A stretch of DNA of 64,000 nt from Namhaeicola sp039714555 (GTDB taxonomy: Bacteria; Bacteroidota; Bacteroidia; Flavobacteriales; Flavobacteriaceae): positions 62,001 to 126,000 of the forward strand of contig JBDLJB010000006.1 of NCBI GenBank assembly GCA_039714555.1, read 5' to 3'. Under the pieces are notes generated by a model. The model was not told the origin of the DNA, searched no databases, and saw only the letters and a program-made list of their open reading frames with translations. The first letter of the stretch is position 1, and each line of letters starts with the position of its first letter. Below are positions 44,702 through 52,665 of the stretch, piece by piece. A program made the translations under genes and the position numbers.

Positions 44702-44924
44702 TTATTTAAAAATATTAATTGGAATAGTTTAAAAAATTCTATGAAATATTAAATGGGTTGATAATGATGGAGATTGATTCAACCGAAAAGAGGTGAGTGT
44801 ATTTTAGATTTTTTTTAAAATTTTACTTCACGACTTAGGTATCTGAAGAAAGATATTTAGAAAAAAGGTAAAGATATTATCACTTCAAAAGGAACAGAAA
44901 GCATTCGCTTTCTGTTCTTTTTTT
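44702..44924 (+). ncRNA. Candidate regulated small RNA, about 223 nt
   Basis: Bounded by FNR/CRP-box promoter 2 and a strong intrinsic terminator. The longest ATG frame inside is ten codons (44764), so it is not an obvious gene. The 5' part can form a GGTTGA/TCAACC stem near 44757-44786. The start is estimated as five bases after the -7 element and could be off by a few bases. Alternatively it is the 3' untranslated region of the uspA operon with an internal promoter. Confidence 0.6.
44892..44924 (+). terminator. Strong intrinsic terminator
   Basis: GAACAGAAAGC (44892-44902) pairs perfectly with GCTTTCTGTTC (44907-44917) around ATTC, followed by seven Ts. It ends the candidate small RNA and any read-through from the uspA operon. 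Confidence 0.93.
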
Positions 44925-44933
44925 CACTCAAAC

Positions 44934-44999
44934 TTGATAATGATCAATATTTTTATTGACGATGGTCATTGTTTCTTATTCTCATCATACTTAATTTTA
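44934..44999 (+). promoter_or_regulatory. FNR/CRP-box promoter 3 (secreted protein gene)
   Basis: Box A TTGATAATGATCAA (44934-44947) is a perfect TTGAT-N4-ATCAA FNR site; eight bp, box B TTGACGATGGTCAT (44956-44969), exactly 22 bp, then TAATTTTA (44992-44999). The ATG at 45029 is 29 bp further. Confidence 0.85.
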
Positions 45000-45028
45000 A
45001 AAATTAAGATTAATTAAAATTTAATGTC

Positions 45029-45538
45029 ATGAAAAAAATAATAATAGGTTTGTTAGTTATTGGATTTACCTTACAATCATTTGCTCAGGTGGTAAATGAA
45101 GGAATGTTAGATGAAGTTGTAGTATACGCTACAAATTATAAATATTTAACCACAGCAGGCACTCGGGATGCTGCAGAACCAGTTAAAATGCTCGAACGCA
45201 AAGTAGCAGACTTTGATTTTAAAGAATCAGAATTGTATCAGGATGAATGGGATTTTTATAAAGTTTCCTTTTATATTCCTGAAGGAAAAATAGTTGCAGC
45301 GTATGATAAGGATGGTAATATTTTACGAACTATTGAAAAGTTTAAAAATATTAAAGTACCTAAATCAGTAGTAGCATCGGTATCAAAAAGATTTCCTGGA
45401 TGGGTTATATATGAAGATGTATATAAAGTTAATTATCACAAAGATAAAGGAGTAACAAAAATTTATAAGCTTGTTTTGGAAAATGGTGATAAACAAATTA
45501 AGGTGAAAACTGATGAAAATGGGAATTTCATTAAATGA
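45029..45538 (+). CDS. Secreted PepSY-like protein, unknown function
   Basis: 169 residues with signal peptide MKKIIIGLLVIGFTLQSFAQ. The mature part has a conserved start (MLDEVVVYATNYKYL) and two alpha-plus-beta units, EGKIVAAYDKDGNILRTIEKF and VPKSVVASVSKRFPGWVIYE (shortened), of the PepSY/BLIP-like type. I recall close relatives in flavobacteria carrying the implausible label nicotinate-nucleotide adenylyltransferase; nothing here supports that enzyme. It has FNR/CRP-box promoter 3, and its stop codon lies inside box A of promoter 4. Confidence 0.75.
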   Translation: MKKIIIGLLVIGFTLQSFAQVVNEGMLDEVVVYATNYKYLTTAGTRDAAEPVKMLERKVADFDFKESELYQDEWDFYKVSFYIPEGKIVAAYDKDGNILRTIEKFKNIKVPKSVVASVSKRFPGWVIYEDVYKVNYHKDKGVTKIYKLVLENGDKQIKVKTDENGNFIK

Positions 45539-45600
45539 TGACAATCAATAATTCTATTGACCATGGTCATTGCATAGTTGTATTTTGAATAATAAATTCG
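45535..45600 (+). promoter_or_regulatory. FNR/CRP-box promoter 4 (hsp20)
   Basis: Box A ATGATGACAATCAA (45535-45548) overlaps the stop codon of the preceding gene; eight bp, box B TTGACCATGGTCAT (45557-45570), exactly 22 bp, then TAAATTCG (45593-45600), one mismatch from TAnnTTTG. The hsp20 ATG is 36 bp on. Confidence 0.8.
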
Positions 45601-45636
45601 CTCTTTAAAAGAAGTATTAATTTAAAAATATATGTC

Positions 45637-46080
45637 ATGACACTAGTAAAATTTAAAAAACAACGTTTGCCTTGGTATGATACTATGTTTACCGACTTAC
45701 TTGGTTCAGACAGGTTACTTACCGATGATTTTTTTATGGAAAGAAAATGGGTTCCAGAAATGAATATTAAAGAAAATGATAAAAGCTTTGATATTGAAAT
45801 TGCTGCTCCAGGTTTTTCAAAAAAAGATTTCAAGATTTCTATTGAAAATGGAGTTCTTCATCTATCTGCAGAAAAAAAAGAAGAAATTGATGAAGAAAAA
45901 GAAAATTACACTCGAAGAGAGTTTCGTTACAATTCATTTGAACGCACCTTAACATTACCTGAAACTGTTAATGAAGATGATGATATTGAAGCTACCTATA
46001 AGCATGGTATTTTGAAATTAATTTTGGCTAAACTTCCAGAAGATGTGATCAAACACAAAAAAGTTATCGAAATTTCTTAA
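45637..46080 (+). CDS. Hsp20/alpha-crystallin small heat-shock protein
   Basis: 147 residues. A short N-terminal arm (MTLVKFKKQRLPWYDTMF) is followed by the alpha-crystallin domain (about 40-135: PEMNIKENDKSFDIEIAAPG, and the HGILKLILAK hallmark) and a C-terminal I-E-I anchor. It binds unfolding proteins as an ATP-independent holdase. ATG 45637 is chosen because ATG 45632 meets a stop after one codon. Control by FNR/CRP-box promoter 4 rather than a heat-shock element suggests induction with the UspA group. Confidence 0.94.
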   Translation: MTLVKFKKQRLPWYDTMFTDLLGSDRLLTDDFFMERKWVPEMNIKENDKSFDIEIAAPGFSKKDFKISIENGVLHLSAEKKEEIDEEKENYTRREFRYNSFERTLTLPETVNEDDDIEATYKHGILKLILAKLPEDVIKHKKVIEIS

Positions 46081-46083
46081 TTT

Positions 46084-46114
46084 TTAAAATAGGGAGTATT
46101 ACTCCCTATTTTAA
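46084..46114 (+). terminator. Hairpin after hsp20
   Basis: A 14-bp perfect stem TTAAAATAGGGAGT (46084-46097) / ACTCCCTATTTTAA (46101-46114) with loop ATT. There is no separate T-run behind it, so it may only attenuate read-through or protect the hsp20 3' end; the next gene starts 18 bp later. Confidence 0.55.
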
Positions 46115-46132
46115 CTTAAAACAAATAATTCT

Positions 46133-46579
46133 ATGAAATCTAAGCAAATTTTAGGAAAGGAAAAAATGACAAAAAAATTGTATAAATTAAATAATCAATC
46201 ATCAGAGTGGTTGGCAGATTTAGAATTTATGCAAGATGAACAAAAATTCTTAGAACATTTGTTGAGTTCACATTTTTTAGATTTAAGTACAGAAAAATAT
46301 TATGATGCTGCCAAAAAATTAATAAGCAAATTAAAAGATGTTGAGACCATGGGAAATTCAATTTATGAAACCCTTCAAATTCACAACAAACATTTGGCTA
46401 CTTTAATTGAGAGTTTACAATTAAAAGGTAAAAAAGAATTTAAAAAAGAACACAAACAAATTGAGAAAGATTTTGAAACCTACGTGTTAAAATTCAAATA
46501 TGTTAAAAAGAAAATCTTCGGAATTATAAAAGATATTATGAAAATTCAAAAACAAAAATTACTTATAAAAGAGCTTTAA
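46133..46579 (+). CDS. Helical cytoplasmic protein, unknown function
   Basis: 148 residues, lysine/glutamate-rich and predicted almost wholly helical, with coiled-coil tendency about 60-148 (KLKDVETMGNSIYETLQIHN and later KEHKQIEKDFETYV). A second start at M12 is possible. No domain or family recognised. It follows hsp20 after a hairpin and has no promoter of its own that I can see, so it may be a weaker distal member of the same stress transcript. Confidence 0.65.
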   Translation: MKSKQILGKEKMTKKLYKLNNQSSEWLADLEFMQDEQKFLEHLLSSHFLDLSTEKYYDAAKKLISKLKDVETMGNSIYETLQIHNKHLATLIESLQLKGKKEFKKEHKQIEKDFETYVLKFKYVKKKIFGIIKDIMKIQKQKLLIKEL

Positions 46580-46620
46580 AGCAGAAAAGAAAAAGAAAAG
46601 TTTTCCCCTCATATTAATAT

Positions 46621-46672
46621 GGTAAACGTTTGTTTGATAATAAAATTTTAAACAAATGTTTACCAATTTTTA
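46621..46672 (+). terminator. Long hairpin between the helical protein gene and the GH13 gene
   Basis: GGTAAACGTTTGTTT (46621-46635) pairs with AAACAAATGTTTACC (46650-46664) through one G-T wobble, loop of 14 bases, then AATTTTTATT on the plus side. It should end the rightward transcript and may also block the leftward GH operon. Confidence 0.7.
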
Positions 46673-48544
46673 TTAATGCAATTTTAAAATTAATGATTCT
46701 AAAGGCTCTAGTTTTATTTTCATTTGGCCTATTCCATTCTCAACATCTAATACAGTAGTTAATTGACCGTATAGTTGATCGGTAAGTTGATATTTCTCAT
46801 TTTTAAGATTCCAGGCAGTAATTATTGATTCAGGTAATTTTAAATCAAATTCATAGCTTTTATCAGTATCAAAATTTGAAATAATGATCAATTTTTCATC
46901 TTCTGACCAACGCACAAATGAAAAAACACGATGATTGTAATTCTCTGTATGATCTCGATTATAATAATGGATCTCTCTATAATCTCCCATAAGCGCACTA
47001 CTGTTAATAGTAAAATTTAATAAACGCTTATAAAAATTACGAAGCTCTTTTTCATCTTCTGACAATTGCCCACCATCAAATTTTTTATGATTCATCCATC
47101 GTTGATGATGAGGTACACCAATATAATCAAATATTGATGTTCGGGTAGGTGAACCAAAACCTGCATTTTCAGCTCCTGATTCACCAACTTCTTGCCCGAA
47201 ATAGATCATTGTTGGAGAAGTGCTTATAGTGGTAGAAACTACCATTGAGGGTTTACCATTTTCTGCAAAACCGGCAAAATCCGGACTGGCAAGACGTTGC
47301 TCATCATGATTTTCTAAAAAATGAAGCATTTGGTGCTCAATATCTGCAAGTTCTTCTTGTACTTTCGGAATATGATCTGTCCAACCATAACCTTTTACAA
47401 TATGTTTGATAGAATCATAAAATGCTACTTTGTCATAGAGGTAATCCATTTTTCCAAGATAAATATACGGACGATATAACGCAGGATTATAAACTTCAGC
47501 CAAAAGAAAAGCTTCAGGATTTTTCATTTTAATGGAAGAGTTCATATAACTCCAAAATTCTACCGGTACCATTTCTGCCATATCATATCTAAAACCATCA
47601 ACTCCTTTATCTATCCAGAACAAAGTAATATCTTTAAATTTTTTCCATGAATCAGGTACATCTTTTCCTTCCCAAAAAGCATAATGCTCCTTATAATTTT
47701 TGTTTTCAAACTCTTTAGGAATTTCTTCAAAATCTTTAGAGCCATCTGGTTTAATCCCATAATTTATTTTTACAGTTTCATACCAATCATTAGAATCAGG
47801 TTGAGCTAAACGTGAACCATTTCCAGTCCATTTCGCAGGATTTTCTTCAAATTTACCATCAACTAAAACATTATTTTCACCACCTAATGGCTTGTATCCA
47901 TTTTTCCAATTGGGGGCTTTAAAGCTTTCACCTATGACATAATAAAAATTATTATTCTTATCATATTCAACATTTTTATTATCATTAGTACCAAAATCAT
48001 TTACACCTTCCGGATTATTTGTACTTTCATATTTTCGAGCAATATGATTAGGAACGATATCAATAATCACTTTTAAATTGTTTTTATGAGATCGTTGAAT
48101 TAGATCTTCAAATTCTTCCATACGTTTGGCTGCATCTACCGCCAGGTCAGGATCAACATTGTAATAATCTTTAACTGCATAAGGCGAACCCGCTCGACCT
48201 TTTACCACATCAGGATCATCATTTGATATTCCGTAAGCAGTATAATCTGTTACCATAGCATGATGCAAAACACCTGTGTACCAAATATGAGTTACACCGA
48301 GATTTTTGATTTCCTGTAACGCTTTATCAGTAAAATCATTAAATTTTCCTACACCATTTTCTTCAATAGTTCCCCATGGTTTATTGGTAGTATTTTCATT
48401 ACCAAACAATCTGGTAAAAACCTGATACACTACTTTTTTATGATCATTTTCCTGTTTTTGCACCATGGGTTCTTCACTTTTTTTTGTACAACTCGAAAAT
48501 ACTATAATAATTCCTATTAAAATACTGTAAATATTTATTTTCAT
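46673..48544 (-). CDS. GH13 alpha-amylase-family lipoprotein
   Basis: 623 residues. Lipobox FSSC with C19, then TKKSEEP, an acidic stretch resembling Bacteroidetes lipoprotein export signals, so surface display is possible. Catalytic residues: nucleophile D321 (GFRYDMAE), acid/base E350 (LLAEVYN), stabiliser D414 (ENHDE); conserved region I is IDIVPNH. A C-terminal beta domain completes the enzyme. It would cut alpha-1,4-glucans, functionally like SusG, though the subfamily cannot be fixed here. Last gene of the leftward maltodextrin operon, one base after the next GH13 gene. Confidence 0.9.
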   Translation of the reverse strand: MKINIYSILIGIIIVFSSCTKKSEEPMVQKQENDHKKVVYQVFTRLFGNENTTNKPWGTIEENGVGKFNDFTDKALQEIKNLGVTHIWYTGVLHHAMVTDYTAYGISNDDPDVVKGRAGSPYAVKDYYNVDPDLAVDAAKRMEEFEDLIQRSHKNNLKVIIDIVPNHIARKYESTNNPEGVNDFGTNDNKNVEYDKNNNFYYVIGESFKAPNWKNGYKPLGGENNVLVDGKFEENPAKWTGNGSRLAQPDSNDWYETVKINYGIKPDGSKDFEEIPKEFENKNYKEHYAFWEGKDVPDSWKKFKDITLFWIDKGVDGFRYDMAEMVPVEFWSYMNSSIKMKNPEAFLLAEVYNPALYRPYIYLGKMDYLYDKVAFYDSIKHIVKGYGWTDHIPKVQEELADIEHQMLHFLENHDEQRLASPDFAGFAENGKPSMVVSTTISTSPTMIYFGQEVGESGAENAGFGSPTRTSIFDYIGVPHHQRWMNHKKFDGGQLSEDEKELRNFYKRLLNFTINSSALMGDYREIHYYNRDHTENYNHRVFSFVRWSEDEKLIIISNFDTDKSYEFDLKLPESIITAWNLKNEKYQLTDQLYGQLTTVLDVENGIGQMKIKLEPLESLILKLH

Positions 48545-48545
48545 T

Positions 48546-50204
48546 TTACTTTTTCTTTTGTTCTAATAAAACAATATTGAAATTTGTTTTTAATTTAACT
48601 TTACCTTTTTTCACTTTCACTTTTTTACCGGAATAGGTATCGATCAAAATAGTTTTGTTATTGAAAATAGAAGAAACATTAATAACTTTTTTCCTTTTAG
48701 GAAGATCTATACCAACAACAACTTTATCATTATAATTACCTTTTGTATATGTTCTGCTAAAAATATATGGTGATTTAGATATCATTTTGTGAATTCCAGC
48801 ACCTATAGAAGGGTGATCGTTTCTGAATTGCCCAATTTTTTGCCAGTGTAATAATATTTCTTTAGTGTCATTATTGGTTTCAATCTCGTTCCAGTTCATA
48901 AATGAACGCAAAGTTGCATCACCAACCGTGCCTTTAACATTTAAAGTTCTGGCAGATTCATCACCGTAATATATTTGTGCAGAACCTTGAGATAACAATA
49001 GTTTAAGGGCAGATTCATAACTTTTTTCTCTTTGTTTATCAAAAGGAGCTCCATCATCATGAGAACTTAAATAATTTAAAATTCCAAAATCATCCATTTT
49101 ATCTTTTAGCTTATCATTATATTTTGAAAAGATAAATTCATAGTCTTTTTGTGCGTCATATTTAAATTCAAAATTGATCAAACTATTAAAGCCATTTTTA
49201 AAATAATCTACTTTTTTATCACCAAAATCATAGATTTTACCTGAGCTTATCCCATAACCATAAACCTCTCCAACAAGGAAAAAGGCATTATCATCTAATC
49301 TTTTTGTAGGGTTATTCTGTTTCCAAACAGCAAAAGCATAATCACATTCAGTTTTAAAATCTGCCCAAACAAATTCTTCAATATGTTTAACGGTATCTGC
49401 TCTATATCCGTCAATTCCAAATTCTGTTATATAATCTGTTAGCCATTTTATTATATAATAATAAGGTGTTTTAGGATAACCTGTTCGTTTAAAGAAGTCA
49501 TCCAATTCCTTCATTTCCTGGTCATATCTTCCTTCAGATTTCCATTTTTCAGCCAATTGTGCAGGAATTTCAACTTCTTTAAGACTTTCAGTTTTAATAT
49601 CAGGTAGATTTTCTACCAAAGTACATGAGATAAAGGTTTCATAAGATCTGTAGGTACATTTGGGTTCTGTTCTTACCCAATCTTCAGGCCAAACAGGATC
49701 TTGTTCAGTTACCGGACCGGTATGATTAATAACACCATCCAATAAAATTCTAATACCGTTTTGATGTGCTACTTCAACCAAATTTGCCAAATCTTGGGTT
49801 GAACCAAAATTAGGATCTAAGGCAGTCCAGTCTTTAGCCCAATACCCATGAAAACCATAAGTATTACCTGTTCCTTCATCAACACTTTCGTGAATTTGTT
49901 CTACAACAGGTGTTATCCAAATGGCGTTAACACCTAATTTTTGAAAATATCCTTCTTTAATTTTTTTTGTGACACCTTTAATATCACCACCTTCAAAACC
50001 TCTTAGTGTTCCTGTATTTTTTGTACGGTCAAAATTTGTATCGTTATGATTATCTCCGTTGTTAAAACGATCTGTTAGAAGAAAATAAACAGTAGCATTA
50101 TCCCAAATAAATGGAGTTTTTTGTAATTGTGCATTTATTGTAAGAATTGATAATTTGAGATAAATAATAATTGCAAAAAAAGTTAATAGATTTTTAAATT
50201 TCAT
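48546..50204 (-). CDS. Secreted GH13 alpha-amylase
   Basis: 552 residues with a signal peptide ending near ILTINAQ (26). D270 (GYRADTVKH), E313 (VGEVYGYG) and D383 (SSHDDG) are the catalytic triad, and region I reads LDGVINHTG. The N-terminal IWDNATVYFLLTDRFNNGD and the two-cysteine insertion TYRSYETFISC resemble periplasmic amylases of the MalS/cyclomaltodextrinase-like group. The compact C-terminal domain ends in a lysine-rich tail. It lies four bases after the GH31 gene, so it is co-transcribed. Confidence 0.9.
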   Translation of the reverse strand: MKFKNLLTFFAIIIYLKLSILTINAQLQKTPFIWDNATVYFLLTDRFNNGDNHNDTNFDRTKNTGTLRGFEGGDIKGVTKKIKEGYFQKLGVNAIWITPVVEQIHESVDEGTGNTYGFHGYWAKDWTALDPNFGSTQDLANLVEVAHQNGIRILLDGVINHTGPVTEQDPVWPEDWVRTEPKCTYRSYETFISCTLVENLPDIKTESLKEVEIPAQLAEKWKSEGRYDQEMKELDDFFKRTGYPKTPYYYIIKWLTDYITEFGIDGYRADTVKHIEEFVWADFKTECDYAFAVWKQNNPTKRLDDNAFFLVGEVYGYGISSGKIYDFGDKKVDYFKNGFNSLINFEFKYDAQKDYEFIFSKYNDKLKDKMDDFGILNYLSSHDDGAPFDKQREKSYESALKLLLSQGSAQIYYGDESARTLNVKGTVGDATLRSFMNWNEIETNNDTKEILLHWQKIGQFRNDHPSIGAGIHKMISKSPYIFSRTYTKGNYNDKVVVGIDLPKRKKVINVSSIFNNKTILIDTYSGKKVKVKKGKVKLKTNFNIVLLEQKKK

Positions 50205-50208
50205 TTTT

Positions 50209-52602
50209 TTATAATTTAACAGTTACTATAACAGGTTTATTTTTTAACCATTTGATTGGGATTATAAGTGACTTATTATTCTTATCCCAATGGTATTTTA
50301 CAGGTTTATTATCAACCAAAACTTTTTTAAAGTTATTGTCAATTCTATGTATGATCAGATCTACATCTTTGTTAAAGGATTTATAATTACTCCCAACATT
50401 TGATTTGAAAGTAAAATTTAACATTCTGTTTGAAATTTTACTTTCAAATTTTAGAAGTTCATATTGTTTCTTTTTATAAGAATTTGGTGTTTTACCATCA
50501 TCGTTGTATAATTCTCCAAAACTATCTTTAGTATTATACTTATCATAATAATAATGTAGTTCGAACTTTTTAGTAGTGTATAAGTCGGCACTTTGGATAG
50601 GTTTTATCATTGGAATAATTGCACCAGATCTAACAAAAACAGGGATATATTCTTGATGAATAGAAATTGTTTGTGTTGAACCACCTTTAAATTTTTCTTC
50701 AGTATAAAAATCTATCCAGTTATCATTTTTTGGGAAGTAAATTTTTTGATGTTTTGTTCCTGATTTAAGTATAGGAGATATGAGAAAATCACTTCCCCAC
50801 AAATAAGTATTTGAAACTTCAAAAAGAGCTTTATTTTTAGGTTCAGCAAAAAATAATGGTCGCATAAAAGGCATACCGGTTTGATTATTATTATGAGCTA
50901 GTGTATAATTATAAGGCAATAAACTGTAGCGGAGTTCAATAGCTTTTTTTGCAATAGCTAATGTTTTTGAATCGTGAAAAACTGGTTCTGACGGTATATG
51001 TTCTTGCGCATGAGGTCGAAAAACAGGTTGAAAAACACCATATTGTAACCATCTAATATACAATTCAGGATCAAATTTATCACCACCGGCAAATCCGCCA
51101 AGGTCAGAATGCATATAAGACATTCCTTGCATACTCATTTGTAATGCAATTTCGGGTTGTGCCTGAAAACCACCCCAACTTCGGTTAACATCTCCTGACC
51201 ACGGAATCATACCAAATTGTTGAGAACCTGAATATCCGGCACGCATTAAAATAAACGGGCGTTGATCAGGAAAGTCTTTTTGATATCCTTTATAGATCAA
51301 TTCAGCCCAATTATGACCATAGATATTATGTACTTCATCAGCAGTTCCTGTTTCATGGATAAGATCGGAAGGATGAACTTCAGGTTCTCCCAGATCTCCC
51401 CACCATCCGGAAATTCCCATTTTGATATATTTTTTATAAATACTCCAAAACCAATTCTTTGCTTTAGGATTGTAAATATCAACAATTCCGGTATTCCCAA
51501 AATAAAAATCATAAGAATAGGGTTCACCATTACTATTTTTTCCTAAAAAATTATTTTTTGAGGCTTCATCCCAAAGTTTAGAAGTTGTTAGAATAAAAGG
51601 CTCGGTTACCAAAATAGTTTTTACACCAAGATCCTTAAAATCGTTGATCATTTTCTTAGGAGTGGGAAATGAGTCTTTTAAAAATTCTAAATTTCCCATA
51701 TGACCTTTAATATCTGCTCCAAACCAATAAATATCAATGATAACGGCATCTAAAGGAATTCCAAGGTCAATAAACTTTTGAACAGTTTCACGGGTTTCTT
51801 TTTCGGAATGGTAACCAAATCTACTAGAGAAATTACCAAATGTCCAACGAGGTGGTAGAGGTTGTTTACCGGTTAATTCAGTATACTGAAACATTAGATC
51901 TTCCCATTTATCACCTGCAATAACCTGATAGGTTTTTCTGCCCCCAATGGTTTCATAGCTCAAAGTATTGTTCTTTTTACTATCGAGATCTAAAAAACCA
52001 ATTGGAGCATTGTCAAAATGTACAGCATAAATATTTGATGACATTACCAGAGGCATAGTAAAATTCATCAATTCAGAATGAGTTTCATAACCGTAATGGG
52101 CTTTATTGTATAATTGTAATCGATTCCCACGACGATTCATACCTAAAACTCTGGCACCACCACCGTAAAGTACTTCGTTTGATGAGATATTAAAATCAAT
52201 TATTTCGGTACTATCAGTTTTTACATAACCATTCTTTTCAGATAAAAGAAGTTTGTTTTTGTAATAATAGCTAATTTGAAAAGGTTTTTTTTGAATAATA
52301 ACTTTAATGCCTTTTGTATTGTAAATCAAAGTATTATCATTTACTTCGGGTTTTAAAAGCAGTTTTTTAGGTTCTAAAACTACAGCATGCGATTTGATTA
52401 AAATACTATCACCTATTGGAATAAAAGTTGTTTCTACTATATTTTCATTATAAAGTTTTAAAATATATTTGCCGTCATTAGTATTTACTTCAATTTGTGA
52501 ATTACTTTCTTTAAATCCTTTAAAAGTTCTTTGACTATTTTGTGCTAAAAGGAATGTGTTTGAAAGTAATAAGAATACTATTAAAATTTTTATTTTCCTC
52601 AT
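50209..52602 (-). CDS. GH31 alpha-glucosidase (SusB-like role)
   Basis: 797 residues with a signal peptide ending near LLAQ (21). N-terminal beta-sandwich to about 245; TIM barrel with nucleophile D403 in GWWGDLGEPE and acid/base D471 in IPWSGDVNRSWGG; proximal and distal beta-domains to the end. It probably releases glucose from the non-reducing ends of maltodextrins in the periplasm. Bacteroides uses a GH97 enzyme (SusB) for this step, so GH31 is the flavobacterial substitute. It is 63 bp downstream of the esterase gene. Confidence 0.92.
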   Translation of the reverse strand: MRKIKILIVFLLLSNTFLLAQNSQRTFKGFKESNSQIEVNTNDGKYILKLYNENIVETTFIPIGDSILIKSHAVVLEPKKLLLKPEVNDNTLIYNTKGIKVIIQKKPFQISYYYKNKLLLSEKNGYVKTDSTEIIDFNISSNEVLYGGGARVLGMNRRGNRLQLYNKAHYGYETHSELMNFTMPLVMSSNIYAVHFDNAPIGFLDLDSKKNNTLSYETIGGRKTYQVIAGDKWEDLMFQYTELTGKQPLPPRWTFGNFSSRFGYHSEKETRETVQKFIDLGIPLDAVIIDIYWFGADIKGHMGNLEFLKDSFPTPKKMINDFKDLGVKTILVTEPFILTTSKLWDEASKNNFLGKNSNGEPYSYDFYFGNTGIVDIYNPKAKNWFWSIYKKYIKMGISGWWGDLGEPEVHPSDLIHETGTADEVHNIYGHNWAELIYKGYQKDFPDQRPFILMRAGYSGSQQFGMIPWSGDVNRSWGGFQAQPEIALQMSMQGMSYMHSDLGGFAGGDKFDPELYIRWLQYGVFQPVFRPHAQEHIPSEPVFHDSKTLAIAKKAIELRYSLLPYNYTLAHNNNQTGMPFMRPLFFAEPKNKALFEVSNTYLWGSDFLISPILKSGTKHQKIYFPKNDNWIDFYTEEKFKGGSTQTISIHQEYIPVFVRSGAIIPMIKPIQSADLYTTKKFELHYYYDKYNTKDSFGELYNDDGKTPNSYKKKQYELLKFESKISNRMLNFTFKSNVGSNYKSFNKDVDLIIHRIDNNFKKVLVDNKPVKYHWDKNNKSLIIPIKWLKNKPVIVTVKL

Positions 52603-52665
52603 TTTATGATCTTTTTAACCACTAGTTAGATTTAGACTTTTCAGTAAGATTGTTAAGTACTTTTA

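Noticed and set aside
44764..44796. Ten-codon frame MMEIDSTEKR inside the candidate small RNA
   Set aside because: Too short to support as a gene without conservation data; kept only as an alternative explanation.
45029..45538. Nicotinate-nucleotide adenylyltransferase
   Set aside because: The protein is secreted and lacks the nucleotidyltransferase HxGH and SSTxxR motifs.
38214..46579. Possible integrated island next to tRNA-Phe
   Set aside because: The block of accessory genes begins at a tRNA, but I found no repeat of the tRNA 3' end further right and no integrase or mobility gene.
46621..46664. AAACGTTT inside the long hairpin as a LacI-type operator
   Set aside because: The match to CGAAAACGTTTTCG covers only the centre, and the element is better explained as a terminator stem.
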